DNA of 64,000 nt from Roseovarius autotrophicus (GCF_018069895.1 NZ_JAGQDH010000001.1:496001-560000); one strand, 5' to 3'; numbered from the stretch's first letter, positions 17,961 through 28,674 are shown. A program made the numbers and translations. The notes: generated from the letters alone by a model not told the origin.

Positions 17961-19450
17961 TGCGCCCGGTTTCCAGACGGTTTTTCCTGACCACCAGCCT
18001 TGCCGCGCTGGCCGGCCCCGCGCTTGCTGCCCCGCCCGCAACCTCGTTGCGCCCCGTTGCCCGGCCCGCACGCGGCACCATCGCCGCGCACGGCGCGCCA
18101 AGTGCCGAGGCGCTCATCGCCAAGGCCAACCTCTCGGGCCGGGTGGGCTATGCCGTGGTCGATCCGGCAACCGGACAGGTTCTGGAAGAAGGTGACGGCA
18201 CCACCGCCCTGCCCCCCGCCAGCGTCAGCAAGGCGCTGACCACGCTTTACGCGCTCGACACGCTGGGACCGGCGCACCGATTCGAGACGCGGCTCATCGC
18301 GGCCGGGCCGGTCGAGAATGGCATCCTCAGGGGCGATCTGGTGCTGGCGGGGGGAGGCGATCCGACCCTCGACACCAACGCGCTGGCCGGGCTGGCGGCG
18401 GCGCTCAAGGCGACCGGACTGCGCGAAGTGCACGGCGGGTTCCGCGTCTGGGGCGGGGCTGTGCCCTTTCACCGCGCCATCGACGAGGATCAACCCGATC
18501 ATGCGGGCTATAATCCGGCGCTCTCGGGGCTCAACCTCAATTACAACCGCGTGCATTTCGAATGGAAGCGGCAGGACGGCAGTTACGCCATCACCATGGA
18601 CGCGCGCTCGGACCGCTACCGCCCCGATGTGACCGTCGCGCGCATCCGCATCGCCGACCGGGGCGCGCCGGTCTATGCCTATGCCGATGGCGGCGCCCGC
18701 GATGACTGGAGCGTGGCGCGCGGGGCATTGGGCAACGGCGGGGCGCGCTGGCTGCCGGTGCGCAAACCCGAACTTTACGCCGGCGAGGTTTTTGCCACCT
18801 TCGCGCGGTCGCAGGGCATCGTGCTCGGCCAGGCCGAGACCATGACCGCCGCGCCCTCGGGCAGCGTTCTGGCCAGCCATTTCAGCGACCCGCTCGTGCC
18901 GCTTCTGCGCGAGATGCTGCGCTATTCCACCAACATCACCGCCGAGATGGTCGGGCTTGCGGCCTCTGCCCGGCGTCTGGGGCACACGGTGACGCTCGCG
19001 CGGTCGGCCGAGGCGATGAACGGCTGGGCCGAGGCGACGCTCGGGATGCAGGCCGCGCAACTGCGCGACCATTCCGGCCTCAGCGACCGCTCGCGGCTGT
19101 CGGCGGCGGATATGGCGCGGGGTCTGGCCGGGGCACGGCGGGCCGAGATGCTGCGCCCGCTGCTGCGTGAATTCACCCTGCGCGACGCCAGGGGCAACCC
19201 GCTTCGCAACTCCGCGCTCAAGGTTCTGGCCAAGACCGGCACGCTCTATTTCGTCAGCACGCTTGCAGGCTATGTCACCACGCCGGGCGGCAAGGAGCTG
19301 GTGTTTGCCATCTTCACCGCCAGCGACACGCTTCGATCCCGGATCAACCCCGCGCAGGACGACAGCCCACCCGGCGCGCGCGGCTGGAACAGCCGGGCGA
19401 AAACGCTGCAACAGGCGCTGATCGAGCGGTGGAGCACCCTGCACGGCTGA
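17957..19450 (+). CDS. dacB: D-alanyl-D-alanine carboxypeptidase/endopeptidase (PBP4 type)
   Basis: 497 residues. Periplasmic class C penicillin-binding protein that trims or cleaves peptidoglycan cross-links. The N-terminus carries a twin-arginine-like signal ([19 protein letters not shown]). The three active-site motifs are in order: SVSK (SxxK, about residue 94), STN (SxN, in YSTNITAE, about 325) and KTG (LAKTGTL, about 428), with the large PBP4-type insertion between the first two. Start coupled to nadD by ATGA. Convergent with the crotonase gene, 13 bp away. Confidence 0.93.
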   Translation: MMRPVSRRFFLTTSLAALAGPALAAPPATSLRPVARPARGTIAAHGAPSAEALIAKANLSGRVGYAVVDPATGQVLEEGDGTTALPPASVSKALTTLYALDTLGPAHRFETRLIAAGPVENGILRGDLVLAGGGDPTLDTNALAGLAAALKATGLREVHGGFRVWGGAVPFHRAIDEDQPDHAGYNPALSGLNLNYNRVHFEWKRQDGSYAITMDARSDRYRPDVTVARIRIADRGAPVYAYADGGARDDWSVARGALGNGGARWLPVRKPELYAGEVFATFARSQGIVLGQAETMTAAPSGSVLASHFSDPLVPLLREMLRYSTNITAEMVGLAASARRLGHTVTLARSAEAMNGWAEATLGMQAAQLRDHSGLSDRSRLSAADMARGLAGARRAEMLRPLLREFTLRDARGNPLRNSALKVLAKTGTLYFVSTLAGYVTTPGGKELVFAIFTASDTLRSRINPAQDDSPPGARGWNSRAKTLQQALIERWSTLHG

Positions 19451-19463
19451 GCGGCGCGGGCGC

Positions 19464-20261
19464 TCAGGTGTTGCGGTCCCCAAAGACCGGCGCGCGCCCT
19501 GCCATGTTGGCGGCGATCTGTTCCATCTGGTCAGGCTTGCCGACAAGCGCGGCCTGTTCGCGGCTTTCGGCCATGAGGATCTCGGCCTCGTCCGCCCCGC
19601 TTTCGGCCACGGCGACAAGGCGCTTGGCCGCACGGATCGCCGAGGGGCTGCGCGCGGCGATCCCGCCGGCCAGGGCGCACGCGGCGGCCAGCGGGTCTGC
19701 GGCGATCTCGGTGACAAGGCCCCAGGCGGCGGCCTGCGCGGCGGGGATCGGCTGTGCGCTATAGGTCAGGCGGCGGATCACGTCCGAGCGCGTAAGGCGC
19801 GGCAAAAGCGCCATGCCGCCCATATCGGGGATCAGCCCCCATTTCATCTCCATGATCGCCAGTTCTGCCTCGGGTGCCGCGATGCGGATATCGGCCCCGA
19901 GCGCAAGCTGGAAGCCCGCGCCATAAACCGCGCCATGCAGCGCCGCGATCACCGGGACGGGCAGGCGGCGCCAGACCATCGCCACCTCCTGAAAGAGATT
20001 GGTCGTGCCATGGGTTCGCGGCACGATCAACGCCTCGGGATCGCCCCTGGCAAGCGCCGCAAAGCTCATCACGTCAAGCCCCGCGCAGAACGCCCGCCCC
20101 TCGCCCGAGAGCACCACGGCGCGGATATCCGCCCCCATCAGCGCGTGACCGGCGGCGACGATCGCTTCGGCCATCTCGGGGTCGACGGCGTTTCGCTTGT
20201 CGGGGCGGGTAAGGGTGACATGGGCGATATGGCCCTCGATCTCGGTCGTGACACGGGGCAT
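19464..20261 (-). CDS. Enoyl-CoA hydratase/isomerase family (crotonase)
   Basis: 265 residues; AGGAGG stands before the start at 20261. Crotonase fold enzyme acting on acyl-CoA thioesters. Visible: TRPDKRNAVD, the CoA-binding AFCAGLDV with the oxyanion-hole backbone, and GAVYGAGFQLALGADIRIA with the second oxyanion strand. In classical hydratases two glutamates act as general acid and base; here the first lies in a region reading AVYGAG and the second in MKWGLIPDMGG, where Asp stands near the expected Glu. The exact reaction (hydration, isomerisation or hydrolysis) is therefore open. Divergent from the aminotransferase gene on the right. Confidence 0.85.
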   Translation of the reverse strand: MPRVTTEIEGHIAHVTLTRPDKRNAVDPEMAEAIVAAGHALMGADIRAVVLSGEGRAFCAGLDVMSFAALARGDPEALIVPRTHGTTNLFQEVAMVWRRLPVPVIAALHGAVYGAGFQLALGADIRIAAPEAELAIMEMKWGLIPDMGGMALLPRLTRSDVIRRLTYSAQPIPAAQAAAWGLVTEIAADPLAAACALAGGIAARSPSAIRAAKRLVAVAESGADEAEILMAESREQAALVGKPDQMEQIAANMAGRAPVFGDRNT

Positions 20262-20368
20262 GGGCGATCCTCCTGTCCCCCATGAAACACGCCCGCGCCG
20301 CCGCTGGCCAGAATAACGTGGCGGCAGCCCCTTGCCGCGCGGCCCCGCATCCCGTTATCTCTGGCGTC

Positions 20369-21472
20369 ATGACACATCCGCGCTACACCCCGCTTGTCCA
20401 GAGCCTGCCCGCCGCCGTGCCCTTTGTCGGCCCAGAAGAACAGGAGCGCACGCGCGGCGCGCCTTTCGCCGCGCGGCTTGGCGCGAACGAGAGCCTTTTC
20501 GGACCCTCGCCCGAGGCGCTTGCCGCCATGCGCGCCGAGGCGGCGGAGGTCTGGAAATACGGCGACCCGACAAGCCACGATCTGCGCGCGGCGCTGGCCG
20601 CGCATCTGGGCGTGGCGCCGGGAAATGTTCTGGTGGGCGAAGGCATCGACGGGCTTCTGGGCAATCTGGTGCGGCTTCTGGTGGCGCCGGGCGACCGGGT
20701 TGTGACCTCGGACGGGGCCTATCCCACGTTCAACTACCATGTCGCGGGGTTCGGCGGCGTGCTCGACAAGGTGCCCTATGCCAATGATACCGAGAACCTG
20801 CCCGCGCTCATCGCCCGCGCGCGCGAGGTGGGCGCGAAGCTGATCTATTTCGCCAATCCCGACAACCCGATGGGGTCATGGATGACAGGCGCGGCCATTT
20901 CGGCGGCGCTCGACACGGTGCCCGAGGGCTGCCTGCTGTGCCTCGACGAGGCCTATATCGAGTTTGCCCCCGAGGGCACCGCCCCCCACATCGCGGCCGA
21001 TGATCCGCGCGTGATAAGGATGCGCACGTTTTCCAAGGCCTACGGGATGGCGGGGGCGCGGATCGGCTATGCGATCGCCGAGGCGGGGCTGATCCGGGCG
21101 TTTGACAAGGTGCGCAACCATTTCGGCATGACCCGCATGGCGCAGGCGGGGGCGCTCGCGGCGCTGCGCGATGGCGCGTGGCTGACCCATGTGCTGGCCG
21201 AGGTGGCGCAGGCGCGGGCAGAGATTGCCCGGATCGCAGCGGAGAACGGCCTTGTCGCCCTGCCCTCGGCCACCAATTTCGTCACCGTCGATTGCGGGCG
21301 GGACGGGGCCTTTGCCCGGTGTGTGCTGCAATCTCTGGTGGAGCAGGGCGTGTTCGTGCGCATGCCCTTCGTTGCGCCACAGGATCGCTGCATCCGCATC
21401 AGCTGCGGCCCGGCAAGAGATATGGCCATCCTGGCCGAAACGCTGCCAAAGGCACTCGCTGCGGCGCGCTGA
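20369..21472 (+). CDS. HisC-like pyridoxal-phosphate aminotransferase
   Basis: 367 residues from the ATG at 20369. Fold-type I aminotransferase of the histidinol-phosphate aminotransferase group. Visible: ARLGANESLFGPSP, YGDPTSHDLRAALA, the PLP-aspartate region NPDNPMGSW, LDEAYIEFAPEG, the Schiff-base lysine in RTFSKAYGMAGARIGY, and the C-terminal arginine in RISCGP. It is probably a paralogue acting on an aromatic or phosphorylated amino acid; no other his genes lie nearby, although a HisN-like phosphatase is encoded at 63 kb. Convergent with glyA across a strong hairpin. Confidence 0.85.
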   Translation: MTHPRYTPLVQSLPAAVPFVGPEEQERTRGAPFAARLGANESLFGPSPEALAAMRAEAAEVWKYGDPTSHDLRAALAAHLGVAPGNVLVGEGIDGLLGNLVRLLVAPGDRVVTSDGAYPTFNYHVAGFGGVLDKVPYANDTENLPALIARAREVGAKLIYFANPDNPMGSWMTGAAISAALDTVPEGCLLCLDEAYIEFAPEGTAPHIAADDPRVIRMRTFSKAYGMAGARIGYAIAEAGLIRAFDKVRNHFGMTRMAQAGALAALRDGAWLTHVLAEVAQARAEIARIAAENGLVALPSATNFVTVDCGRDGAFARCVLQSLVEQGVFVRMPFVAPQDRCIRISCGPARDMAILAETLPKALAAAR

Positions 21473-21492
21473 GCCTGTGACTTAAGCAAACG

Positions 21493-21546
21493 GGCCGGAC
21501 GGGCGGGGGCGGCGCCAATCCGACCCGCGCCCCCGCCCGTCCGGCC
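21493..21546. terminator. Bidirectional terminator hairpin between convergent genes
   Basis: Perfect 18-bp inverted repeat (arms 21493-21510 and 21529-21546, GGCCGGAC... / ...GTCCGGCC) around an 18-nt loop, placed exactly between the stops of the HisC-like gene (+) and glyA (-). There is no U-tract, so it may block read-through by structure or with Rho. Confidence 0.7.
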
Positions 21547-21556
21547 ACCGACCCCG

Positions 21557-22864
21557 TCAGAGGCCGGGATAGATCGGGAAGCGCGCGCAGAGCGCGGCGA
21601 CCTCGGCCTTGACCTTTTCCTCAACCGCGCCGTTGCTGTCCGCGCCATTGACGGCCAGCCCGTCCACCACCTCGATGATCCAGTCGGCGATCTGGCGGAA
21701 TTCGGCCTCGCCAAAGCCGCGCGTCGTCCCCGCGGGGCTGCCAAGGCGGATGCCGCTTGTCACCGTCGGTTTTTCAGGGTCGAACGGCACGCCGTTCTTG
21801 TTGCAGGTGATATGCGCGCGACCCAAAGCCTTTTCGGTGGCGTTGCCCTTGACGCCTTTGGGCCGCAGATCGACCAGCACCACATGGGTATCGGTGCCAT
21901 GCGTCACGGTATCCAGCCCGCCCTTGATCAACTGATCCGACAGCGCCTGCGCATTGGCGATCACGGCCTTGATGTAGTCCTTGAACTCCGGCCGCAGCGC
22001 CTCGCCAAAGGCCACGGCCTTGGCGGCGATGACATGCATGAGCGGGCCGCCCTGGATGCCGGGAAAGATCGCGGAGTTGACCTTTTTCGCCAGATCCTCG
22101 TCATTCGTGAGAATCATGCCGCCACGCGGGCCGCGCAGCGTCTTGTGCGTGGTGGTGGTGGCCACATGGGCGTGCGGGAAGGGGCTGGGATGCTCGCCCG
22201 CCGCCACCAGACCCGCGAAATGCGCCATGTCCACATGCAGCCAGGCCCCCACGGAATCGGCGATCTCGCGCATCCGGGCAAAGTCGATCCGGCGCGGTAT
22301 GGCCGAGCCGCCGGCGATGATCAGCTTGGGCCGATGTTCCGTCGCCAGCGCCTGCACCTGATCGTAATCGATGAGGTTATCCTGCTTGCGCACACCGTAT
22401 TGCACCGCGTTGAACCACTTGCCCGACTGGTTGGGCGCGGCGCCATGCGTCAGGTGTCCACCCGCATCGAGGCTCATCCCGAGGATCGTGTCGCCGGGCT
22501 TGAGCAGCGCGGTGAACACGCCCTGATTGGCCTGCGAACCGGAATTGGGCTGCACGTTCGCGAATCCGCAATCAAACAGCTTGCACGCCCGCTCGATGGC
22601 AAGGTTCTCGGCGATGTCCACGAACTGACAACCGCCATAATAGCGCCGCCCCGGATAGCCTTCGGCATATTTGTTGGTCATCACCGAGCCTTGCGCCTCC
22701 ATCACCGCGGCGCTGACGATGTTCTCGGATGCGATCAACTCGATCTCGTCGCGCTGGCGGCCAAGCTCCAGCCCGATCGCGCGGGCAATCTCGGGGTCGC
22801 GCGCAGCGAGTGCTTCGGTGAAAAAGCCTTGGTCGGCCACGGGCCGGTTACCGTCATGGGGCAT
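21557..22864 (-). CDS. glyA: Serine hydroxymethyltransferase
   Basis: 435 residues from 22864, preceded by GGAGGACAGCAC. PLP enzyme interconverting serine plus tetrahydrofolate with glycine plus 5,10-methylene-THF, the main source of one-carbon units. Visible: [11 protein letters not shown] at the N-terminus, [31 protein letters not shown], and the PLP-lysine block [13 protein letters not shown] (Lys about 242). The frame is open upstream, but the family start and ribosome site fix the ATG at 22864. Divergent from nadK with a 160-bp shared upstream region in which I see no convincing riboswitch or promoter. Confidence 0.97.
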   Translation of the reverse strand: MPHDGNRPVADQGFFTEALAARDPEIARAIGLELGRQRDEIELIASENIVSAAVMEAQGSVMTNKYAEGYPGRRYYGGCQFVDIAENLAIERACKLFDCGFANVQPNSGSQANQGVFTALLKPGDTILGMSLDAGGHLTHGAAPNQSGKWFNAVQYGVRKQDNLIDYDQVQALATEHRPKLIIAGGSAIPRRIDFARMREIADSVGAWLHVDMAHFAGLVAAGEHPSPFPHAHVATTTTHKTLRGPRGGMILTNDEDLAKKVNSAIFPGIQGGPLMHVIAAKAVAFGEALRPEFKDYIKAVIANAQALSDQLIKGGLDTVTHGTDTHVVLVDLRPKGVKGNATEKALGRAHITCNKNGVPFDPEKPTVTSGIRLGSPAGTTRGFGEAEFRQIADWIIEVVDGLAVNGADSNGAVEEKVKAEVAALCARFPIYPGL

Positions 22865-23024
22865 GTGCTGTCCTCCGCCAGAAGATGACTCTGGCGACGC
22901 ACCTAGCCCAAACACCCCTTCAAGGAAAGATTGTAAAGCGACGCATCCCCCCGTCTGACCGGCATGGCTGGTCTTGACGCGCGAATTGTGTTTCGACTTG
23001 GAGAATAGAAAACAGGGACAGCCC

Positions 23025-23786
23025 ATGACGCAGAAAATCGCCTTTGTCGCCAGCGACGTGCCCACGGCGCAGACCGCACGCGCAGCACTTGCCGCGCGCT
23101 ACGGCTCCGTCCCCGAGGCCGAGGCCGATGTGATCGTGGCGCTTGGCGGCGACGGCTTCATGCTGGCCACCATGCACCGCACGCAGGCGCTTGACGTACC
23201 GGTCTACGGGATGAATCGCGGCACGGTCGGCTTTCTGATGAACGACTATTCCGAGACCGACCTGCCCGAACGCCTGATCGCCGCCGAGCAAGAGGTGATC
23301 AATCCGCTGGCCATGCGCGCCGAGGCGGGCGACGGCACCATCCACGTGGCGCTGGCGATCAACGAGGTCTCGCTTCTGCGCGCAGGCCCGCAGGCGGCCA
23401 AGCTGCGCATCACCATCGACGGGCGGTTGCGGCTGGAGGAACTGATTTGCGACGGCGCTCTGGTCTCCACGCCCGCAGGCTCCACCGCCTACAACTATTC
23501 CGCCCACGGGCCAATCCTGCCCATCGGCTCGGACGTGCTCGCGCTTACCGCCGTTGCCGCCTTCCGCCCCCGCCGCTGGCGCGGGGCGCTGCTGCCCAAG
23601 AGCGCGACGGTGCGCTTCGACGTGATCGAGCCGGACAAACGCCCGGTCATGGCCGATGCCGACAGCCGCTGGGTGGAAAGCGTGCTCTGGGTCGAGATCC
23701 GCTCCGAGACCAGCATCGCCCACCGGATCCTGTTCGACCCCGGTCACGGGCTGGAAGAGCGGCTCCTGCGCGAACAGTTCACCTGA
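23025..23786 (+). CDS. nadK: NAD kinase
   Basis: 253 residues; AGGGA precedes the start. Phosphorylates NAD to NADP with ATP. The diagnostic GGDGFML motif (about residues 40-46) is present, followed by [12 protein letters not shown], the NE/D-type stretch INEVSLLR and the second signature [21 protein letters not shown]. The protein is short, as usual in alphaproteobacteria. Single gene, divergent from glyA; the sequence beyond the stop contains an AT-rich palindrome and a small open frame. Confidence 0.96.
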   Translation: MTQKIAFVASDVPTAQTARAALAARYGSVPEAEADVIVALGGDGFMLATMHRTQALDVPVYGMNRGTVGFLMNDYSETDLPERLIAAEQEVINPLAMRAEAGDGTIHVALAINEVSLLRAGPQAAKLRITIDGRLRLEELICDGALVSTPAGSTAYNYSAHGPILPIGSDVLALTAVAAFRPRRWRGALLPKSATVRFDVIEPDKRPVMADADSRWVESVLWVEIRSETSIAHRILFDPGHGLEERLLREQFT

Positions 23787-23831
23787 GCCGGTCGCCCTCT
23801 GCCCGCAAGAAGATCGGGTCGGACACGCGCC

Positions 23832-23848
23832 TTGTTATCCGATAACAA
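23832..23848. promoter_or_regulatory. Perfect palindrome resembling a LacI-type operator half-site pair
   Basis: TTGTTAT CCG ATAACAA is a perfect 7-bp inverted repeat with a 3-nt spacer, AT-rich in an otherwise GC-rich region, about 100 bp upstream of the small membrane protein gene and 45 bp past nadK. One half is identical to the TTGTTATCCG half of the E. coli lac operator. A regulator-binding role is inferred from symmetry only. Confidence 0.4.
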
Positions 23849-23943
23849 CCCGTCGTTATTGCCTGACCACGCTGCAGCGCCGCAATCTGATCCCGCCTGC
23901 AACGTGCAGGTGTGTAAGGCTAGGGAAAAGAGGAGTTCGGATC

Positions 23944-24111
23944 ATGCGGGTTGCCAATACCTTCAGGGCTCTCCTTCTGGGAGGTCTGATCGTGGCGGGG
24001 TTTGTTGTGTATCGGGATCGTGATGAGAGCGCGCAGAGCGGTCCGGTGACGGTCACCAGTCTCATCCCCAGCCCCGTTTCGGTGACCGCGTTGACCGGGC
24101 ACTCGTCCTAG
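23944..24111 (+). CDS. Small single-pass membrane protein, hypothetical
   Basis: 55 residues with one predicted transmembrane helix (FRALLLGGLIVAGFVVY, about residues 7-23) followed by a positively charged RDRDES and a Thr/Ser/Val-rich tail. AGGAG lies about 10 bases before the ATG at 23944, and a strong intrinsic terminator follows 43 bp after the stop, which together support a real short transcript. I do not recognise a family. No neighbour suggests a role. Confidence 0.45.
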   Translation: MRVANTFRALLLGGLIVAGFVVYRDRDESAQSGPVTVTSLIPSPVSVTALTGHSS

Positions 24112-24153
24112 GCGCGTTCTGGCTCTCCTCCTGCCCGGCTCCGGGCAAGCCAG

Positions 24154-24184
24154 CCCCCGCGCGGATATTCCGCGCGGGGGTTTT
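24154..24184 (+). terminator. Intrinsic terminator
   Basis: Perfect 12-bp stem (CCCCCGCGCGGA / TCCGCGCGGGGG) with a TAT loop, followed directly by TTTTC. It terminates plus-strand transcription from the small membrane protein gene. A shorter hairpin (TGCCCGG CT CCGGGCA, 24132-24147) precedes it. Confidence 0.85.
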
Positions 24185-24213
24185 CGTCGGGTCCATGGCC
24201 CGGAACGATCCGT

Positions 24214-24450
24214 TCAGGCGCTCAGCAGACGATAGATGTCGTCCTTGAGCCGCGCCCGCGACTTGCGCAGTTCCATCTCGGCGCGATCATCCATCGGCTC
24301 GACCAGCGTTTCGGCGCGGTGCACCTGACGGTTAACGGCGTGATACTCCTCCGCAAGCCGCGCGAAATGCGCATCCTTCTGTTTCAACTCGCTGATCTTC
24401 TCAGCGAACTGGGGGAATTCCTCGTTTAGCTCGTGGGGGGTATTCGACAT
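24214..24450 (-). CDS. YdcH/DUF465 family small helical protein
   Basis: 78 residues from the ATG at 24450. All-helical charged protein with the DUF465 arrangement: a first helix EEFPQFAEKISELKQKDAHF, a middle segment LAEEYHAVNRQVHRAE, and a C-terminal helix containing LRKSRARLKDDIYRLL. Members of this family are widespread small cytosolic proteins of unknown function. Convergent with the small membrane protein gene, separated from it by the intrinsic terminator. Confidence 0.85.
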   Translation of the reverse strand: MSNTPHELNEEFPQFAEKISELKQKDAHFARLAEEYHAVNRQVHRAETLVEPMDDRAEMELRKSRARLKDDIYRLLSA

Positions 24451-24709
24451 CGCGTGCCTCCTTCTGACTGGCCCGAGCACAGGCTAGCAATCTGGAATCG
24501 CTCTAACCTTGACCCGGATCAAACGGCGGGTGCCGAGGCTGAAAAACAGCCGCGCCGCCGGACTGTTCCCGTTGCCGTGTCGCGTGCCCTGCCGGGCCAC
24601 AGTCACGCGCCGCAGTCACTGGTGGTTTCGACAGGGCGCTCTTACAGGCGGCTTCGGCGGGCGGTTTGCGCGGCGCAGCGGCCCTGTAACCCGCCCCGGA
24701 ACCGAAGGC

Positions 24710-25399
24710 TCAGCGGCGCGCCTTCCGCCAGCCCGCCGCACGCGCCTCGGCCTCGGTGCAGAACCAGCGTTCCCCGTCGCGCGGGTTGATCACCGTACGG
24801 GCGTAATCGGCCTGCCCCGGCATGTGATAGATGCGCGCACCCGAACGGCCGATATTGCCCTTGATGGTGCATCCCGGCGCAGCGGCGCCCGACCTGTCCC
24901 CGCCGGCACCCGCGCCGCCGCCCCGTTCCCCGCGCACGGCATTACGGTGATCCTCGGGACGGTCGAACCGATGCGCATGCAGGCCGCGCCCCGCAATCAC
25001 GGCACGCTTCTCATCAAGGTCATAGTCCATCGAGTATCGGCGATAGGCCAGCGCCAGCCCCTCCGACACAAGCATGCGCCCCACATCCTGACCGGCCAGC
25101 GCGCAGCGCGCGACGGTCCGGCCATACCGGTCCTCGGTCACCTTCTCGCAAGACACCCGCCGCCCGCCAAGGCGCGCGCGCACCTGATCGGTTACCCAGG
25201 CGCCGCAATCCCATTGCACCCCGTCGCCATTGGTGCAGGGTTGCCCCGCCTCGGGCGCATCGACCCCGTGCAGGCGCACCCGCACAGCGCCCACATCGAA
25301 CGTGTCGCCGTCGATCACGCGCACGACCCCGCCAAAGCCCTGCGCGAGACCCGCGACAGGCACCATCATAAGAACAATAAGTGAACAAATTCTTAACAT
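24710..25399 (-). CDS. Secreted thermonuclease (SNase-like)
   Basis: 229 residues with a signal peptide (about 1-19, ending GLAQ). The staphylococcal-nuclease OB-fold is clear: VVRVIDGDTFDVG (calcium-side Asp), VRLHGVDAPE (Arg and Glu of the active site) and EDRYGRTVARC (second catalytic Arg), then LVSEGLALAYRRYS. Cleaves single- and double-stranded nucleic acid outside the cytoplasm. A further C-terminal extension (about 175-229) is attached, with GCTIKGNIG and HMPGQADY... GERWFCTEAEARAAGWR, a cysteine-containing add-on I have seen in alphaproteobacterial homologues. Monocistronic, 55 bp upstream of betA's 3' end on the same strand. Confidence 0.9.
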   Translation of the reverse strand: MLRICSLIVLMMVPVAGLAQGFGGVVRVIDGDTFDVGAVRVRLHGVDAPEAGQPCTNGDGVQWDCGAWVTDQVRARLGGRRVSCEKVTEDRYGRTVARCALAGQDVGRMLVSEGLALAYRRYSMDYDLDEKRAVIAGRGLHAHRFDRPEDHRNAVRGERGGGAGAGGDRSGAAAPGCTIKGNIGRSGARIYHMPGQADYARTVINPRDGERWFCTEAEARAAGWRKARR

Positions 25400-25454
25400 G
25401 CCCCCTTATGGCGGCAAAAACCCGCTTCGATCAAGCCATAAGGTGAACAAAAGG

Positions 25455-27110
25455 TTAACGCTGCCGCGTTGCCCAATGAGGATGCCGCCACGGCTCGGCA
25501 TTCTCGGGCGGCAGCGACCGACCCAGCACATGATCGGCGATCTTCTCGCCCGCCATGATCGAGGGCGCGTTGAGATTGCCGTTGGTGATGCGCGGGAAAA
25601 GGCTCGAATCGGCCACGCGCAGCCCGTCCACACCGATCACCCGGCCCTGCGGGTCCACCACCGCCATCGGATCGCCCGCGCGCCCCATCCTGCAGGTGCC
25701 GCAGGGATGATAGGCGCTCTCGGCGTGTTCGCGGATGAAATCATCCAACGAATCATCGCTTTGCACATCCGCCCCCGGCTGAATCTCGTGTCGCACGAAA
25801 GGCGCGAACGCCTCCTGCGCAAAGATCTCGCGTGTAAGCCGGATGCAGCGGCGGAAATCTTCCCAGTCGCTTTCGGCGCTCATGTAGTTGAAGCGGATCA
25901 CCGGATCGTCGGCAGGATTGCTGCTGCGCAGACTGACGGAGCCGCGCGACAAGCTGCGCATCGGGCCGACATGGGCCTGAAACCCGTGACCCTCTGCCGC
26001 CGCCTTGCCATCATAGCGCACGGCAATGGGCAGGAAGTGGAACTGGATGTCCGGGTAATCGACCCCGGCCCGCGAGCGGATGAAACCGCAGCTTTCGAAC
26101 TGGTTGCTGGCCCCCGGCCCGCGCTTGCCCATAAGCCATTGCAAACCCACCCAGCCCTTGCCGAAAAGGTTCCAGTATTTGTAGAGGCTTACCGGCTGGC
26201 TTGCCGCCATCTGGATGTAAAGTTCCATATGGTCCTGCAAATTCGCCCCCACGCCGGGGCGGTCGGCCAGAACCGCGATGCCGTGCTCCGACAGATGCGC
26301 GCCCGGCCCGATCCCTGACAGCATCAAAAGTTTGGGCGAGTTGATCGAGGAGGCGGCAAGGATCACCTCGACGCGCGCGCGCACCACCTCGCGCTGCCCG
26401 GACCGCAGCACCTCGACACCCGTGGCGCGCCCTTGCTCGATCACCACGCGGGTCACAAGCCCCCGCAGCAGATCGCAATTCGGACGCTTGAGCGCCGGCT
26501 TCAGATAGGCATTGGCCGCCGACCAGCGCCGACCCTTGTAAACCGTCATCTCGAACGGGCCGAACCCCTCCTGCTGCGCGCCGTTGTAATCCCCGGTCGC
26601 CGGATAGCCCGCCTGCACACCCGCCGCGATGAACGCCCGCGTAAGCGGGTTCGCCATCGCGCCCCGGGTCACATGGAGCGGCCCATCCTTGCCACGCCAG
26701 TCGGGATCGCCCCCATGCCCGCCATCGTCCCAGGCCTCCATCCGCTTGAAATACGGCAGAACGTCCGCATAGCCCCAGCCGTCGCAGCCCTGATCGCGCC
26801 AATGGTCGTAATCGCGCGCATGGCCGCGCACATAGACCATGCCGTTGATCGAGCTTGAGCCGCCGATCACCTTGCCGCGCGGACAGGCCAGCCGCCGCCC
26901 GCCCAGATGCGGCTCTGGCTCGGTGCGGTAACCCCAGTCATAGCGGCGCATGTTCATCGGATAGCTGAGCGCGCCGGGCATCTGGATGAAGGGACCGGCA
27001 TCCGTGCCGCCATGCTCGATCACCAGCACGGACTTGCCCGCCTCCGAGAGGCGATACGCCATGGCGCTGCCCGCGCTGCCTGCCCCCACGATGACGTAAT
27101 CGGCCTCCAT
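25455..27110 (-). CDS. betA: Choline dehydrogenase
   Basis: 551 residues from the ATG at 27110. GMC-family FAD enzyme that oxidises choline to betaine aldehyde, and partly on to glycine betaine, at the membrane. FAD-binding [19 protein letters not shown] at the N-terminus, then [15 protein letters not shown] (GMC signature 1), [16 protein letters not shown] (signature 2), HPCGTCRMG with the catalytic-side His, and [17 protein letters not shown] at the C-terminus. It is the last gene of the minus-strand betI-betC-betA series. The usual betaine-aldehyde dehydrogenase gene betB is absent from this position. Confidence 0.95.
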   Translation of the reverse strand: MEADYVIVGAGSAGSAMAYRLSEAGKSVLVIEHGGTDAGPFIQMPGALSYPMNMRRYDWGYRTEPEPHLGGRRLACPRGKVIGGSSSINGMVYVRGHARDYDHWRDQGCDGWGYADVLPYFKRMEAWDDGGHGGDPDWRGKDGPLHVTRGAMANPLTRAFIAAGVQAGYPATGDYNGAQQEGFGPFEMTVYKGRRWSAANAYLKPALKRPNCDLLRGLVTRVVIEQGRATGVEVLRSGQREVVRARVEVILAASSINSPKLLMLSGIGPGAHLSEHGIAVLADRPGVGANLQDHMELYIQMAASQPVSLYKYWNLFGKGWVGLQWLMGKRGPGASNQFESCGFIRSRAGVDYPDIQFHFLPIAVRYDGKAAAEGHGFQAHVGPMRSLSRGSVSLRSSNPADDPVIRFNYMSAESDWEDFRRCIRLTREIFAQEAFAPFVRHEIQPGADVQSDDSLDDFIREHAESAYHPCGTCRMGRAGDPMAVVDPQGRVIGVDGLRVADSSLFPRITNGNLNAPSIMAGEKIADHVLGRSLPPENAEPWRHPHWATRQR

Positions 27111-27165
27111 CAGCGGTCCCGCCCGTGGCTGTCGGTGCCTGAGTATTTGGGGAACAGTGAAAGCA

Positions 27166-28674
27166 TCATTCGCCCCTCGGAAAGCGCTGGCTTTCCTCCA
27201 GCACGTTGAGGTCCATGTGGTTGCGCATGTAGCGCTCCGACGCCTTTTGCAGCGGCTGGTAGTCCCAGGGGTAATAGCCCCCCTTGCGCAGCGCCTCGTA
27301 GACCACCCAGCGGCGGGCCTGGCTTTCGCGCACCTCGGCATCGAAGCGGTCAAGATCCCAGCGGGCATCCGCCTTGGCGCGCAAGCTGGCAAGCGTGCCC
27401 GCATGAGCCGGGTCTTGCGCCAGGTTCGTCAGTTCATACGGATCGGCCTCCAGATCGAAGAGCTGATCGGGATCGAGCGCGCAGCGATTGTATTTCCACT
27501 TGCCATACCGCAACGAGACAAGCGGCGCATAGCTCGCCTCGGCGGCGTATTCCATCGCCACGGGGGCCTCGCGTTTGCCGCCCTGCCCGAGAGAGACCAG
27601 CGATTGCCCCTCGACCCAGGGCGCGACCTCGGACATGTCCGCGCCCGCCAGATCGCAGAGCGTCGGGCAGACGTCGATCGTGCTGACCGGATCGGTGACA
27701 AGGCCCGGCGCCATGCCCGGGGCCGAGATCATCAGCGGCACGCGGGCAGAGCCCTCGTAGAAGGACATTTTATACCACAGGCCCCGCTCGCCCAGCATGT
27801 CGCCGTGATCGGACACGAAAAGGATGATGGCCTCCTGCCGGCTGGCCTCCAGCGCCGCCATCACCTCGCCGATCTTGTCATCGAGATAGGAGATATTGGC
27901 GAAATAGGCACGCCGCGCGCGGCGGATCTGCTCCTGGGAAATGTCGTAGCTGCGCCAGTCGTTGGCGTCGAAAATCCGCCTGGAATGGGCGTCGTGCGCC
28001 TCGTAGGCCATCGCTGGCACTTCGGGCAGAAGGTGGTCGCACTCCTCGTAGAGATCCCAGTATTTCTTGCGCGCCACATAGGGATCGTGCGGGTGGGTAA
28101 AGCTGACCGTCAGGCACCAGGGCCGCGCGTCATGACCGCGCGCGAGGTCATAGACCTTGCGCGTGGCGTTATAGGCCACCTCGTCATCGTATTCCATCTG
28201 GTTGGAAATCTCGGCCACACCCGCACCCGTGACAGACCCCATGTTGTGATACCACCAGTCGATCCGCTCGCCTGGTTTGCGGTAATCGGGTGTCCAGCCG
28301 AAATCGGCCGGGTAGATATCGGTGGTCAGCCGCTCCTCGAAGCCGTGCAACTGATCGGGACCGACAAAATGCATCTTGCCCGAAAGGCAGGTCTGATAGC
28401 CCGCGCGCCGCAAGTGGTGGGCATAGGTGGGGATATCGGCGGTGAACTCGGCGGCGTTGTCGTAGACGCGGCTGCGCGAAGGCAGAAGGCCCGACATGAA
28501 ACTCGCCCGCCCCGGTGCGCAGAGCGGCGACGCCGAATAGGTATTGGCAAACCGCGTCGAACGCTCTGCCAGCGCGCGCAGATTGGGCGCGTGCAGCCAC
28601 TCCGCCGGACCATCCGGAAAGAACGTCCCGTTGAGCTGATCGACCATGAAAATCAGGATGTTCGGCGCGGTCAT
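27166..28674 (-). CDS. betC: Choline-sulfatase
   Basis: 502 residues. Hydrolyses choline-O-sulfate to choline and sulfate, feeding BetA. Type I sulfatase signature [14 protein letters not shown]: the Cys of CxPxR (about residue 54) is converted to formylglycine. Metal ligands are in FMVDQLN near the N-terminus and [15 protein letters not shown] in the middle. The C-terminal part ([19 protein letters not shown]) matches the BetC-specific tail. The start overlaps the betI stop by ATGA, showing coupling, and betA follows 55 bp after the stop. Cytoplasmic, no signal peptide. Confidence 0.95.
   Translation of the reverse strand: MTAPNILIFMVDQLNGTFFPDGPAEWLHAPNLRALAERSTRFANTYSASPLCAPGRASFMSGLLPSRSRVYDNAAEFTADIPTYAHHLRRAGYQTCLSGKMHFVGPDQLHGFEERLTTDIYPADFGWTPDYRKPGERIDWWYHNMGSVTGAGVAEISNQMEYDDEVAYNATRKVYDLARGHDARPWCLTVSFTHPHDPYVARKKYWDLYEECDHLLPEVPAMAYEAHDAHSRRIFDANDWRSYDISQEQIRRARRAYFANISYLDDKIGEVMAALEASRQEAIILFVSDHGDMLGERGLWYKMSFYEGSARVPLMISAPGMAPGLVTDPVSTIDVCPTLCDLAGADMSEVAPWVEGQSLVSLGQGGKREAPVAMEYAAEASYAPLVSLRYGKWKYNRCALDPDQLFDLEADPYELTNLAQDPAHAGTLASLRAKADARWDLDRFDAEVRESQARRWVVYEALRKGGYYPWDYQPLQKASERYMRNHMDLNVLEESQRFPRGE

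Noticed and set aside
22865..23024. Riboswitch upstream of glyA
   Set aside because: I could not fit glycine, SAM or THF riboswitch consensus elements in the 160-bp shared region; only the ribosome sites are clear.
27111..27404. An N-terminal extension of betA
   Set aside because: The frame is open upstream but runs antisense-like through the end of betC and lacks family similarity; FAD-binding sequence begins immediately at the ATG at 27110.
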